Shown here in pieces: positions 6,788 through 14,583 of a DNA stretch of 50,950 bases. A model generated the notes under the pieces. That model was not told the origin of the DNA, did no database searches, and saw nothing but the letters and a program-made list of their open reading frames with translations. Positions within the stretch are counted from its first letter, which is position 1. Each line of letters starts with the position of its first letter. This stretch comes from Nitrospirota bacterium (GTDB lineage Bacteria; Nitrospirota; Nitrospiria; 2-01-FULL-66-17): assembly GCA_040757335.1 (NCBI GenBank), contig JBFLXB010000028.1:1-50950 (forward strand). Direction: 5' to 3'. Both the position numbers and the translations under genes were made by a program.

Positions 6788-7246
6788 TCAAGCCGTGGAA
6801 GGCGGTAGGGTGGCGATGAGAATCCAGTAGTCGTGCACCGTGTTCACGACGCGCATGAAGTTCTCGAACTCCACGGGCTTTTGGATATAGGTGTTCACGC
6901 CAAGGTCATAACTCGCGACGATATCCTGCTCCCGTTGCGACACGGTGAGGATGATGACCGGAATCTTCTTCAGCGACTCGTCGCTCTTGATCCGTTTCAG
7001 CACGTCCAAGCCACTGACCTTCGGGAGGTTCAGATCGAGCAGGATCATCCCCGGCTGGGGGGAGGCGGCCGGGTTCTGATACTTGCCGCGCCGGTACAGG
7101 TAGTCCAGCGCTTCCTCACCGTCCCGCACCACCATCAGGTCGTTGCTGACGCGTCCCTTGGCGAACGCTCTGCGGGTAATCTCAATGTCCTGGAGGTTGT
7201 CTTCGACCAGGAGGATGGTGACCGGGCGAATGTGGTTGCTCATCAA
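6788..7246 (-). CDS. Single-domain response regulator (Rcp-like receiver)
   Basis: The 152-residue product is a lone CheY-like receiver. It has the acidic pair E15/D16 in LLVEDN, the phosphoacceptor Asp71 in LLDLNLP, a Thr-containing ILTVS strand, and the Lys of IQKPVEF. The insertion between strands (YLYRRGKYQNPAAS) is typical of Rcp-type receivers that partner with phytochrome-like kinases. It has no output domain, so it probably works by docking or in a phosphorelay. The start ATG overlaps the kinase stop by four bases (7243-7246), which strongly supports a cognate pair. Confidence 0.92.
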   Translation of the reverse strand: MMSNHIRPVTILLVEDNLQDIEITRRAFAKGRVSNDLMVVRDGEEALDYLYRRGKYQNPAASPQPGMILLDLNLPKVSGLDVLKRIKSDESLKKIPVIILTVSQREQDIVASYDLGVNTYIQKPVEFENFMRVVNTVHDYWILIATLPPSTA

Positions 7247-8499
7247 GAGCCTTTCCGTGCGGCCGGGAGCGTGAACAAGAACGTGCTGCCCTTACCCGGC
7301 TCGGACTCGACCCAGATGCGGCCCCCGCACCCCTCGACGATCTTCTTGCAGATCGCCAGCCCCGCACCAGTGCCCTCGAACTCCTCCTGAGCGTGCAACC
7401 GCTCGAAGAGTTCGAAGATCCGATCCCGATACCGCTGGTCGATGCCGATGCCGTTGTCCGCCACCGCAACACGCACGAACCGGTCGTCCTCTGCCGACGA
7501 AATCGTGACGACGGGTTTCTGACTCGTATTGAATTTGATCGCGTTGGAGATGAGGTTCTTCAGCAGTTCCCGCAACTGCGTGGCGTCGCAGACCACAGTA
7601 GGCAGCGACGCGGGGTACCGAATCTCCGCCCCCCGACTTTGAATCGCATAGGCCAGGTCGCGTTCGGCCTGCGCCACCGCACGGTTCAGGTCGACCGGTT
7701 CAGAGGTCGGGGCTTTGCGCGACAACGCGGCAAGCGTCAGCAGATCGTGGATCAAATCCTTCATCCGAACCGCGGACTGTTTGAGGAAGTTCAGATACCG
7801 TTTGCCCTGGTCGTCGAACCGGTCGCCGTAGTCCTCCAACAAGAATCCTGCAAAGGCTTCAATGCCCCGCAGCGGCTCCTTGAGGTCGTGGGACACGACG
7901 TGCGTGAAGTCGTCCATCTCCCGCACCTTGGCCTCGAGTTGCCTGGCCTGCGCCCGCAGTTGTTCCTCCGCTCGCTTGCGCTCCGTTACGTCCCGGAGAA
8001 TGCTGATGATGAGGGTGCCGTCGTCGGTGCGCATTGGGCTGAGGCTGATCTCCACTGGGAATTCCGTGCCGTCCTTCCTCCGGGCCGCGAGTTCCAACCC
8101 CGCGCCCATCGGACGGGTTTTTGGATCCTGGATGTACTGACGTCGCGAGGCGACGTGGCGCTCGCGTACGCGGTCCGGAATCAAGAGTTCCACCGGATGC
8201 CCCACCAGCTCATCGCGACGATACCCGAGGAGCACCTCGGTCTGAGCGTTCGCCAGGACAATGTTCCCTTCCGGATTGACCAACAAAATCGCGTCCGGGG
8301 CCGCCTCCAACAACCCGCGGAAGAGAGTATCCGTGCGACGGTTCTCGCGGTCGTCGCGTCTATCCCCGGCGCTCTTTGGCCGGAGGCGGTTGTCCGCCCC
8401 GGCGGTCGCAGGCGTGCGAGGCCTTTCCGTGCCCCTGCGACCCCCTGTTTTCTTCGCCAAACCCCGACTCCGCGGCCGCTTTGACCGTTCGTTGACCAA
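7243..8499 (-). CDS. PAS-domain sensor histidine kinase
   Basis: The 418-residue product has a basic, low-complexity N-terminus (about 1-50), one PAS domain (about 57-175, ending DVTERKRAEEQ), a linking coiled coil, and a HisKA domain with His204 in HVVSHDLKEPLRG. A HATPase domain follows, with NLISNAIKFN, DNGIGID and GTGAGLAICKK. No membrane segment is seen, so it is a cytosolic kinase. The DHp/ATPase type is the one often found in phytochrome-like kinases, but there is no GAF-PHY chromophore domain. The farthest-upstream start is a TTG at 8499 without a clear SD, so the true start may lie inside the disordered N-terminus. It is coupled to the Rcp-like receiver downstream and divergent from a LuxR-type regulator. 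Confidence 0.9.
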   Translation of the reverse strand: MVNERSKRPRSRGLAKKTGGRRGTERPRTPATAGADNRLRPKSAGDRRDDRENRRTDTLFRGLLEAAPDAILLVNPEGNIVLANAQTEVLLGYRRDELVGHPVELLIPDRVRERHVASRRQYIQDPKTRPMGAGLELAARRKDGTEFPVEISLSPMRTDDGTLIISILRDVTERKRAEEQLRAQARQLEAKVREMDDFTHVVSHDLKEPLRGIEAFAGFLLEDYGDRFDDQGKRYLNFLKQSAVRMKDLIHDLLTLAALSRKAPTSEPVDLNRAVAQAERDLAYAIQSRGAEIRYPASLPTVVCDATQLRELLKNLISNAIKFNTSQKPVVTISSAEDDRFVRVAVADNGIGIDQRYRDRIFELFERLHAQEEFEGTGAGLAICKKIVEGCGGRIWVESEPGKGSTFLFTLPAARKGS

Positions 8500-8521
8500 G
8501 GAAAACCAGACCCGTTATAAT
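8492..8521 (+). promoter_or_regulatory. Sigma-70-like promoter for the LuxR-type response regulator
   Basis: TTGACC (8492-8497), 18 bases, then a consensus TATAAT (8516-8521). The start codon lies at 8564, leaving a leader of about 35 bases with AGGAG at 8550-8554. The -10 overlaps a minus-strand TATAAC, so the divergent kinase gene may start from the same stretch. Confidence 0.65.
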
Positions 8522-8563
8522 CGGGGCGCCTCTACCTCATCACCAACCCAGGAGTCCCTGACG

Positions 8564-9226
8564 ATGAATGAGGCCTCGATCGCCATTCTGCTCGCGGAGG
8601 ATAGTCCCTCCGACGCCCAGATCATCCAGCGATCACTCAAAAGAGGGACCGTCACTAATCCATTGGTGGTAGCGCCCGACGGCCAAGCTGCGCTCGATCT
8701 GCTTCGTGAACCGTCTTCTCGGTTCGGTGTGTTGATCCTCGACATCCACCTGCCCAAGGTCGGGGGCCTCGACGTCCTCAAAGAGGCCCGTCGCATCGAT
8801 CCCGAACTCGTCGTGATCATGCTCACCGCTCGGGCGTCATTCCAGACCGCGGTCCAGGCGCTCCGCCGGGAGGGCGCCTTCGACTACCTGGAAAAATCCA
8901 AAGACGACCTCCCCCAGTTGGTCGACGCGGTTCGCCTGGCGCTGAAGCGCCGCGCACTCCGCCAGCAAACGCGCTGGAAGGTGATGTCGAAGACCGGGAC
9001 CGACCCGGTCGTCGACATGCAGTTCATCAAAGACCGTTTCAACCTCTCCGACCGCGAGGTCGACGTGATCAAATGCCTCTGTCGAGGGGACACCAACAAG
9101 GAAATCGGTGAACGGCTCTTTATCAGCGACCTCACCGTCAAGGGGCATCTCAAACATATCTACCAGAAGATGGGCGCTCACACCCGTTCCGCCGTGGTCT
9201 CCACCGTCCTGTGGCCAACGCCGTGA
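8564..9226 (+). CDS. NarL/LuxR-family response regulator
   Basis: The 220-residue product has a receiver domain (about 6-125) with acidic residues E12/D13 and phosphoacceptor Asp60 in LILDIHLPK. Its C-terminal LuxR helix-turn-helix reads LSDREVDVIKCLCRGDTNKE, then IGERLFISDLTVKGHLKHIY. It should bind DNA when phosphorylated. ATG 8564 is chosen because it directly follows AGGAG and a consensus promoter; the open frame upstream runs through the promoter into the divergent kinase gene. Its kinase may be the neighbouring PAS kinase, although that kinase already has a coupled receiver. Confidence 0.92.
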   Translation: MNEASIAILLAEDSPSDAQIIQRSLKRGTVTNPLVVAPDGQAALDLLREPSSRFGVLILDIHLPKVGGLDVLKEARRIDPELVVIMLTARASFQTAVQALRREGAFDYLEKSKDDLPQLVDAVRLALKRRALRQQTRWKVMSKTGTDPVVDMQFIKDRFNLSDREVDVIKCLCRGDTNKEIGERLFISDLTVKGHLKHIYQKMGAHTRSAVVSTVLWPTP

Positions 9227-9294
9227 CCTCCCCGGAGACCCCTCAGCCGCCACAATTGTCGAAGCAAGTTTGACCGACAAGGCCTGAAAAGGCT

Positions 9295-9312
9295 ACACCC
9301 CGAATGGGGTGT
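9295..9312 (+). terminator. Possible terminator hairpin after the response regulator
   Basis: ACACCCC-GAAT-GGGGTGT forms a 7-bp hairpin about 70 bases after the response regulator stop. A run of nine T residues (9333-9341) occurs only 20 bases later, so this is not a classic intrinsic terminator. It may instead be a convergent boundary between this gene and the minus-strand tRNA genes. Confidence 0.3.
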
Positions 9313-9347
9313 TCGGTGAACGCGAAGCCAGGTTTTTTTTTGACGAG

Positions 9348-9425
9348 TGGTGTCCCCAACGGGATTTGAACCCGTGTTGCCGCCGTGAAAGGGCGATGTC
9401 CTAGGCCGGGCTAGACGATGGGGAC
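9348..9425 (-). tRNA. tRNA-Glu (anticodon TTC)
   Basis: The minus strand folds as a complete cloverleaf: acceptor GTCCCCA/TGGGGAC, D-arm, anticodon loop CTTTCAC with TTC, T-arm ACGGG-TTCGAAT-CCCGT, and an encoded CCA. It lies 149 bases downstream of tRNA-Lys on the same strand and probably shares its transcript. Confidence 0.95.
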
Positions 9426-9574
9426 CCTTCCGAGCTTGCTTAGCCAAACGTAGGCGCGTTTTGCAGCGCCGAGGCTTGGAGAGGCTTTTGACCTTGCCTT
9501 GCTTCAACCTCGCTTGCGTAGCCGCCCGCAGGCCCTGAACTCAAGGGCCGAGGACGGAGATGTTTCGAAGAATT

Positions 9575-9650
9575 TGGTGAGCCGCCTGGGCCTCGAACCC
9601 AGGACACCCGCCTTAAAAGGGCGGTGCTCTACCAACTGAGCTAGCGGCTC
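9575..9650 (-). tRNA. tRNA-Lys (anticodon TTT)
   Basis: The minus strand gives acceptor GAGCCGC/GCGGCTC, D-arm GCTC-AGTTGGTAGA-GC, anticodon stem CCGCC-CTTTTAA-GGCGG with anticodon TTT, T-arm CTGGG-TTCGAGG-CCCAG, and an encoded CCA. A sigma-70-like promoter lies at 9680-9709. The gap to tRNA-Glu (9426-9574) holds no gene, only a GGCCCT/AGGGCC hairpin without a T-run. Confidence 0.95.
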
Positions 9651-9679
9651 ACTCGTCTATTTCCAGTAAAAGGCGCGGG

Positions 9680-9709
9680 ATCGTAGCAGACGGCCGCGCG
9701 CAGTGTCAA
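9680..9709 (-). promoter_or_regulatory. Promoter of the tRNA-Lys/tRNA-Glu unit
   Basis: On the minus strand TTGACA (9704-9709) is followed after 18 bases by TACGAT (9680-9685), placing the start about 20-25 bases before tRNA-Lys. The stop codon TGA of purA lies inside the -35 hexamer. Confidence 0.55.
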
Positions 9710-11001
9710 GCGCTGAACGCGCGTCGCAGCAGGATCGTCTGATCGCGCTTGGAGCCCGTGGAAATCAGATCCACCGGGCACCCCACCAGATCGGACAGTC
9801 GCTCCAAGTATCTCCGCGCGTTCACGGGGAGTTCCTCGTAGCGCGTAATGCCGACCGTGGGCTGCTTCCACCCGGGCAATGTCTCGTAGATCGGCTCGCA
9901 CCGTTCGAAGTGCTCGGCCACCGCGGGAACCGTGGTCACCGTCGCCCCGCCCAAGCGATACGCGGTGCAGACCTTGATGTCGGAACAGTCGTCCAGGACG
10001 TCCAACTTGGTGATCGCCAAACCGGACAACCCGTTCAAGCGGACCGCGTAGCGGACGACCACCGCATCGAACCACCCGCAGCGCCGGGGTCTTCCGGTGG
10101 TGGCGCCGAATTCCTGACCCTTGGCCCGCAATTCCGCACCGCCCTGATCATCGTGGAGCTCGGTGGGAAACGGGCCCTCCCCGACTCGGGTCGAGTAGGC
10201 CTTGGCCACTCCCACTACGCGATCGATCCCGCCGGGCCCGATCCCGGTCCCGATCATCGCGCCGCCGGCCGTGGCGCTGGAGGAGGTGACGAAGGGGTAC
10301 GTGCCGTGGTCCACGTCCAGCAACGTCCCCTGCGCGCCCTCGAACAACACACGGCGGCCCGACGCGATGGCCTGGTGCAGCAACTCGGCGGTGTCGGCGA
10401 TGTACGGCCGTAATCGCTCCGCATAGCCGAGGTAAGCCTTATACACGGAGTCCACCTCAAACCCTTTGACGCCATATAGCTGACCGAGCAGGTAGTTCAT
10501 GTCCGTGAGACTGCGGGTCAGCTTCAGGCGGAAGAGGTCGGGATCCAACAGGTCGGCGACGCGCAACCCGACCCTGGCCATCTTGTCGGCGTAGGCCGGA
10601 CCGATGCCCCGTCCGGTGGTCCCGATCTTGCGAGCGCCTTTGTGTTTCTCGCTCTCTTTGTCGATCGCCTTGTGGTACGGCATGATCAGGTGCGCGCGGT
10701 CGCTGACGGCGAGACGGCCCTTCAGGTCGATGCCCTTGGCGGTGAGGGCGTCTACCTCATCCAGCAGGGCTGCCGGATCGATGACCACCCCGTTTCCGAT
10801 CACGCACACCTTTCCGGGATGGAGAATGCCTGAAGGCACCAGGTGCAGGATGAACTGGTTGGTGTCGACCACCACGGTGTGTCCCGCGTTGTGGCCACCC
10901 TGGAAGCGCACGATCACTTCGGCGTCCGGAGCGAGGAGATCCACGATCTTCCCCTTCCCTTCGTCTCCCCACTGCGTACCGATCACGACCACTGCAGGCA
11001 T
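9706..11001 (-). CDS. purA: Adenylosuccinate synthetase
   Basis: The 431-residue product has the family's usual length and its marks: VVVIGTQWGDEGKGKIVD at the N-terminus (the GDEGKGK nucleotide loop), GGHNAGHTVV, GTTGRGIGPAYADK in the middle, and GRPRRCGWFDAV and STGSKRD near the end. It joins IMP and aspartate with GTP to give adenylosuccinate, the first committed step to AMP, in the cytosol. ATG 11001 is preferred over an ATG ten codons upstream because it has GGTGGAG before it and matches the family start. The leader contains a hairpin with a T-rich tail at 11026-11059. That cannot be the previous gene's only terminator without also lying in the purA mRNA, so attenuation is possible. Confidence 0.97.
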   Translation of the reverse strand: MPAVVVIGTQWGDEGKGKIVDLLAPDAEVIVRFQGGHNAGHTVVVDTNQFILHLVPSGILHPGKVCVIGNGVVIDPAALLDEVDALTAKGIDLKGRLAVSDRAHLIMPYHKAIDKESEKHKGARKIGTTGRGIGPAYADKMARVGLRVADLLDPDLFRLKLTRSLTDMNYLLGQLYGVKGFEVDSVYKAYLGYAERLRPYIADTAELLHQAIASGRRVLFEGAQGTLLDVDHGTYPFVTSSSATAGGAMIGTGIGPGGIDRVVGVAKAYSTRVGEGPFPTELHDDQGGAELRAKGQEFGATTGRPRRCGWFDAVVVRYAVRLNGLSGLAITKLDVLDDCSDIKVCTAYRLGGATVTTVPAVAEHFERCEPIYETLPGWKQPTVGITRYEELPVNARRYLERLSDLVGCPVDLISTGSKRDQTILLRRAFSA

Positions 11002-11025
11002 CGCATCTCCACCATCGAACGGCTG

Positions 11026-11059
11026 AAACAAAACGAGCCCTGAACGCCCGGTTCAGGGC
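11026..11059 (-). terminator. Terminator-like hairpin in the purA leader
   Basis: On the minus strand a 9-bp stem GCCCTGAAC/GTTCAGGGC with a 5-base loop is followed by TCGTTTTGTTT. It ends only 24 bases before the purA start, too close for a purA promoter to fit downstream of it. An upstream GGTTC (minus strand of 11076-11080) can pair with GAACC overlapping the first arm, a possible antiterminator. Confidence 0.5.
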
Positions 11060-11085
11060 CGCGCCGGTGAACGCCGAACCACGGT

Positions 11086-11114
11086 ATGTTGCCTCGCGCG
11101 GCGCGCAAAGTCAA
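11086..11114 (-). promoter_or_regulatory. Candidate purA promoter
   Basis: On the minus strand TTGACT (11109-11114), 17 bases, then CAACAT (11086-11091). The -10 is weak. Transcription from here would pass through the hairpin at 11026-11059 before purA. Confidence 0.35.
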
Positions 11115-11141
11115 GGCGACGGACGCCTCCCCATGCCCCCA

Positions 11142-11186
11142 AAGAAAAAGCGGAGGCGCCGATCAGTGGTCGATCGACGCCTCCGC
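11142..11186 (-). terminator. Rho-independent terminator of the peroxidase-cupredoxin operon
   Basis: On the minus strand the stem GCGGAGGCG (11178-11186) pairs with CGCCTCCGC (11150-11158), with extra pairing inside the loop, and is followed directly by TTTTTCTTT. It lies 22 bases after the cupredoxin-like stop codon. Confidence 0.8.
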
Positions 11187-11207
11187 GGTGCAGTCGTGAC
11201 GCGGCGC

Positions 11208-11807
11208 TTAGTCGCGCGACGCGCTCAGGGTAAAGTCCATGTTGATGACCCGATCGCCGCTCAAGCTGACGGTCTTGGTCATCGTTGCGGTCGGGCTCGC
11301 CCACGCCTTGATGGTGTAGTTGCCATCCGGCACGTTGGGAATCGAGAACTCTCCGTCGGGGGTCGTCATGGCGAAATAGGGGTTGTCCAACACCAAGATG
11401 AACCCGTGCATATGGCTGTGGATGTGGCAGAACAGCTCCACCACGCCCGGGTTCTTGAACAACACGAACTTCTCGCGACCCTTCTGGTACAGCCCCAGAT
11501 CAAACGGATTGGACGGCGAGATCGAGAACGCGCTGTGGAATACCGAGTCGCTGTTCGGGAAATCCACCGTGGTTCCCTTCAACACCGCCATGACCGACGG
11601 CTGGAACTGGAGGTTCAGGTGGTTCATCTCTGGGCGCTTCTCCGGAGCCTTGAAGCTCCCTGAAACCCCCTCCAGGTACACCACAATGTTGGCCGCGTTG
11701 TCCTTGCCCGCAACCCGGGCCTTGCCGCTGACCGTCCCTGCTTCGGCTGCCTCCACCGACGCCAGCGCCAGCGCGGCGAACACTGCTGCAAATCGAGACA
11801 CGTTCAT
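11208..11807 (-). CDS. Secreted cupredoxin-like protein (methylamine-utilisation/plastocyanin-like)
   Basis: The 199-residue product has a cleavable signal peptide (about 1-23, ending EAAEA). A beta-rich domain follows with VVYLEGVSGSF, FPNSDSVFHSAFS, and the cluster FCHIHSHMHGFILV, which supplies Cys, His and Met side chains suited to a type-1-like copper site together with the earlier His. The C-terminus (TTPDGEFSIPNVPDGNYTIK) is a carboxypeptidase-regulatory-like fold. Such periplasmic proteins often sit beside MauG/CcpA peroxidases, as here, 16 bases downstream in the same operon. I infer that it exchanges electrons with that enzyme. Copper ligation is inferred from motif spacing. A terminator follows directly. 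Confidence 0.8.
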   Translation of the reverse strand: MNVSRFAAVFAALALASVEAAEAGTVSGKARVAGKDNAANIVVYLEGVSGSFKAPEKRPEMNHLNLQFQPSVMAVLKGTTVDFPNSDSVFHSAFSISPSNPFDLGLYQKGREKFVLFKNPGVVELFCHIHSHMHGFILVLDNPYFAMTTPDGEFSIPNVPDGNYTIKAWASPTATMTKTVSLSGDRVINMDFTLSASRD

Positions 11808-11823
11808 CGTCGCCTCCTTTCGA

Positions 11824-12924
11824 CTACGACCGTGGGGGGAGCTGCGGGGGAATCACCTCCGGCAGCTCGCCGGTGAGAGTCTTGAGAAACGCCACCAAGT
11901 CCTTCTTTTCCGACTCGGTCAGGTTGAGTTTCAGGATCTTCGGGCTCTTGTTGGGATGGGGCCCGCCGCCCTGATTGTAGAACTCCACCACCTCGTCCAA
12001 CGTGTTGAAGATGCCGGTGTGCATGTACGGCGCCGTCATGGAGATGTTGCGCAGCGTGGGCACCTTGAACGCCCCCTTGTCTTTTGGATCCTTCGTCACC
12101 GCGAAGCGTCCCACGTCTTCCTTGGCCGGGCCCTCCTGCGGCACGCCGAGATTGTGGAAGCTGCTGTCGGTCAAATTGGGGCCGCTGTGGCACTGCGTGC
12201 AGGCGGCTTTGCTGATGAACATGATGAGCCCGCGTTTCTCCTGCTCGGTGAGCGCCTTTTTGTCGCCCTTGGTATATCGATCGAACTTCGACTCTCCGGT
12301 CACGATGGTCCGCTCGAACGCCGCGATGGCCATCCCGACGTTCTTCATCGACGGAGGCCCCCCGAACACTTCCTTGAACTTTTCGTTGTAGTACGGGATG
12401 TCCGTGATCTCCTCGATCATCTGCTGCGGATTCGAGTTCATTTCGCGGGACGCCACGATCGGTCCGGTCGCCTGGTCCTCCATCGTGGCCGCCCGCCCGT
12501 CCCAGAACTGGGCCGAGTTGTAGGCGACGTTGATCACCGTGGGTGAATGCCGATCCAGCTCCTTTTCGTCGCCGAATCCCAGCGAACGCGGCAAACCGTC
12601 GCCGTATCCGAAGCTGGGGCTATGGCACGTGGCGCACGCCCAGTGATCGTTCGCCGACAACCGCGGGTCGAAGAAGAGCATCTTGCCCAACTCGACCTTC
12701 GCGGGGGTCTGAGGATTGCTCGCCGGAATCGGAACCGGCGGGAGCGGGCCCAGTTCGCCCGGAAGCCTGGTCATCTGATCCAGCGTCGAAATGCTGATCA
12801 ACGTTCGGCGAGCCTTCTGGACTTTCGCATCCTGCGATTCGGCTCCGATCACCGGGGACATCGCCGCCACGGACGCGACGAGCGCGGTACCCGCCACCAC
12901 CCACCGTACTGTTCGTGCCTTCAT
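11824..12924 (-). CDS. Di-heme cytochrome c peroxidase (CcpA/MauG family)
   Basis: The 366-residue product has a signal peptide (MKARTVRWVVAGTALVASVA, cleaved near GAES) and two heme motifs: CATCH in the N-terminal half and CTQCH in the C-terminal half. FFDPRLSANDHWACATCHSP and TVINVAYNSAQFWDGRA are typical of the CcpA/MauG family. The late APYMHTG segment contains the distal-site residues of the second heme. Members reduce hydrogen peroxide with electrons from a cytochrome or copper protein in the periplasm; some instead modify proteins. The start at 12924 (MKART) gives a normal signal peptide; an ATG nine codons upstream is less likely. It leads a two-gene operon with a cupredoxin-like protein and has a strong promoter. 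Confidence 0.93.
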   Translation of the reverse strand: MKARTVRWVVAGTALVASVAAMSPVIGAESQDAKVQKARRTLISISTLDQMTRLPGELGPLPPVPIPASNPQTPAKVELGKMLFFDPRLSANDHWACATCHSPSFGYGDGLPRSLGFGDEKELDRHSPTVINVAYNSAQFWDGRAATMEDQATGPIVASREMNSNPQQMIEEITDIPYYNEKFKEVFGGPPSMKNVGMAIAAFERTIVTGESKFDRYTKGDKKALTEQEKRGLIMFISKAACTQCHSGPNLTDSSFHNLGVPQEGPAKEDVGRFAVTKDPKDKGAFKVPTLRNISMTAPYMHTGIFNTLDEVVEFYNQGGGPHPNKSPKILKLNLTESEKKDLVAFLKTLTGELPEVIPPQLPPRS

Positions 12925-12975
12925 AACTGCCTCCTCCATTTGAAGAGCCACGATCCCTTTCCCAGCGCGCGGTTA

Positions 12976-13003
12976 AAGATATCAGCCGACTTGGGGCTGT
13001 CAA
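12976..13003 (-). promoter_or_regulatory. Promoter of the di-heme peroxidase operon
   Basis: On the minus strand a consensus TTGACA (12998-13003) is followed after 16 bases by TATCTT (12976-12981). The start codon lies about 50 bases downstream of the -10. It lies between engB and the peroxidase gene. Confidence 0.6.
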
Positions 13004-13059
13004 GGAACCTCCCGCTGACGCGGGTGTTGGGAAGCAGGAGAAGGAGACGACCGGGGGCG

Positions 13060-13674
13060 TTACGGTCGACCGACGGGTCGCCGTGGGCGGAGGGCCAGCG
13101 CGTCGTCGATGCGCGACCACAGATCGAGCCGGCCTTCGCCGGTTCGCGCGGACACGAACACCGGCGCCTGATCATGCGACAGGCTCAATGCGGCGGCGAT
13201 GTGATCCTGCGCAGACCGGCGACGACCGCGCGGCACTTGATCGGCCTTGGTTGCGATGACGATTTCCGGAATGTGATAGGAGGACAGCCACTCGTGCATC
13301 GTGCGATCCAGCTCAGTCGGCGGGAGCCTGGGATCGACCAGTAACGCGACGGCGCGCAGTTCGGGCCGTCCGGTGAGGTACGCTTCGATCAGGGACCGCC
13401 AGTTCCGCTGGACGCTCCGGGGCACCCGCGCGTAGCCGTACCCGGGGAGATCGACGAAGAAGTACGCTCGGTTGACGAGGAAGAAGTTGATGGTTTGCGT
13501 CTTGCCGGGTGTCCCGCTCACCTTCGCCAAGCCACGCCGGCCCAACACCAGGTTGAGGAGCGACGACTTTCCCACGTTTGACCGGCCGGCGAACGCGATT
13601 TCGGGCCACTCCGACCGGGGAAACTCACTGGGTCGGGAGCACGAGCAGGCGAATGTGGCTTCGTAAACGCGCAT
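13060..13674 (-). CDS. engB: Ribosome biogenesis GTP-binding protein EngB/YihA
   Basis: The product is about 204 residues, normal for the family. It shows all GTPase motifs: G1 AGRSNVGKSS, the switch-I segment PGKTQTINFF, G3 DLPGYGYARV, G4 TKAD and G5 SART. EngB is a cytosolic GTPase needed for large ribosomal subunit assembly. The ATG at 13674 (MRVYEATF) places the G1 loop at the family's usual distance; a GTG at 13689 would add five residues. The C-terminal tail RPRRPVGRP is arginine-rich and short. It is monocistronic here, upstream of the peroxidase operon on the same strand. Confidence 0.95.
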   Translation of the reverse strand: MRVYEATFACSCSRPSEFPRSEWPEIAFAGRSNVGKSSLLNLVLGRRGLAKVSGTPGKTQTINFFLVNRAYFFVDLPGYGYARVPRSVQRNWRSLIEAYLTGRPELRAVALLVDPRLPPTELDRTMHEWLSSYHIPEIVIATKADQVPRGRRRSAQDHIAAALSLSHDQAPVFVSARTGEGRLDLWSRIDDALALRPRRPVGRP

Positions 13675-13793
13675 ACCGCTGCTGATCACCCCGCGGAACC
13701 GGCGATGAGCAGCGCACTTTAGCGAAGCCCGGCGGCGCTGTCAATCGCTCGATCGACCGGCCACACTCCCGGCAACGCGCCGCTGCGCGCCGA

Positions 13794-13823
13794 TTGACTT
13801 GAATTTTTTGTTTGGTGTAGAGT
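13794..13823 (+). promoter_or_regulatory. Promoter of the TPR-ABC ATPase operon
   Basis: TTGACT (13794-13799), 18 bases including an AT-rich tract, then TAGAGT (13818-13823). The GTG at 13846 lies just downstream with AGGAG before it, which argues against a GTG at 13822 that overlaps the -10. Confidence 0.5.
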
Positions 13824-13845
13824 GCAGCGGGATCAGGAGTTTGGC

Positions 13846-14574
13846 GTGTCGCTCGAGTTCGCCGTCACGTACGAGAAAGCGTCTAAGCTGTTCGAGGCGG
13901 GGCGATATCCCGAAGCGGAAGACCTGTACCTCAAGTTGATTGCCGGCGGCGGCAGCGGTTACGCGGATATCTACAATCGCTTGGGTCTGATCACCGCGTT
14001 CCAGGGACAAATCGAAACCGCCGCCGAGTGGTTCCACAAAGCGGTTCAAGCCAACCCACGGTACACCGAAGCGTGCCTCAACCTCGCAGTCACGTGCGCG
14101 GACCTGAGCCGGTACGACGACGCTCAACAGGCATACGACGACGCCGCTCGCTTGGTCAGAGAGACCCCGCGTACGGCGGACTTCTACGTTCGAGGGCGAC
14201 TGGCAAACGAACACGCGGCGCTCGGCGACCGGTACACCAACCTGGGGCTGCACGACGAGGCTCTCGCTGAGTACCGAAAGGCGCTCGGCTTGTGCCCGAC
14301 GTTCCCGGACATCATCACCAAGGTTGGGGTCGTGCTCCGCGAGCAAGGGGCGTACGACGAGGCCATCCGGGTGTTTCTCCGCGCCAAGGAACTCTCTCCG
14401 GAGTACGTGCCGGCCACGATTCACCTCGGTCTGACGTACTACATGAGCGGATTTCCCGATCTGGCCCGCGAAGAGTGGGAATCGATCCCCGCCGAGTCGC
14501 TCAACGGGGACCACACCGCGGTATATCTGGCCTTGGCGAAGAAGGACTGTTTGGATCCGGGTATGATCTCATAA
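13846..14574 (+). CDS. Tetratricopeptide-repeat protein
   Basis: The 242-residue product has no signal peptide and is made almost entirely of TPR units. Examples are YEKASKLFEAGRYPEAEDLY, IYNRLGLITAFQGQIETAAE, ACLNLAVTCADLSRYDDA and ITKVGVVLREQGAYDEAI, ending with an AREEWESIPAE helix. TPR proteins are scaffolds for protein-protein contacts; the partner is unknown. The start is the GTG at 13846, which follows AGGAG and a promoter at the right distance. It lies nine bases before the peptide-ABC ATPase gene, so it probably shares its transcript, but nothing in the sequence links it to transport. Confidence 0.85.
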   Translation: MSLEFAVTYEKASKLFEAGRYPEAEDLYLKLIAGGGSGYADIYNRLGLITAFQGQIETAAEWFHKAVQANPRYTEACLNLAVTCADLSRYDDAQQAYDDAARLVRETPRTADFYVRGRLANEHAALGDRYTNLGLHDEALAEYRKALGLCPTFPDIITKVGVVLREQGAYDEAIRVFLRAKELSPEYVPATIHLGLTYYMSGFPDLAREEWESIPAESLNGDHTAVYLALAKKDCLDPGMIS

Positions 14575-14583
14575 CAGGATCCC

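Noticed and set aside
9426-9574. Additional tRNA between tRNA-Lys and tRNA-Glu
   Set aside because: No cloverleaf could be formed; only a GGCCCT/AGGGCC hairpin is present.
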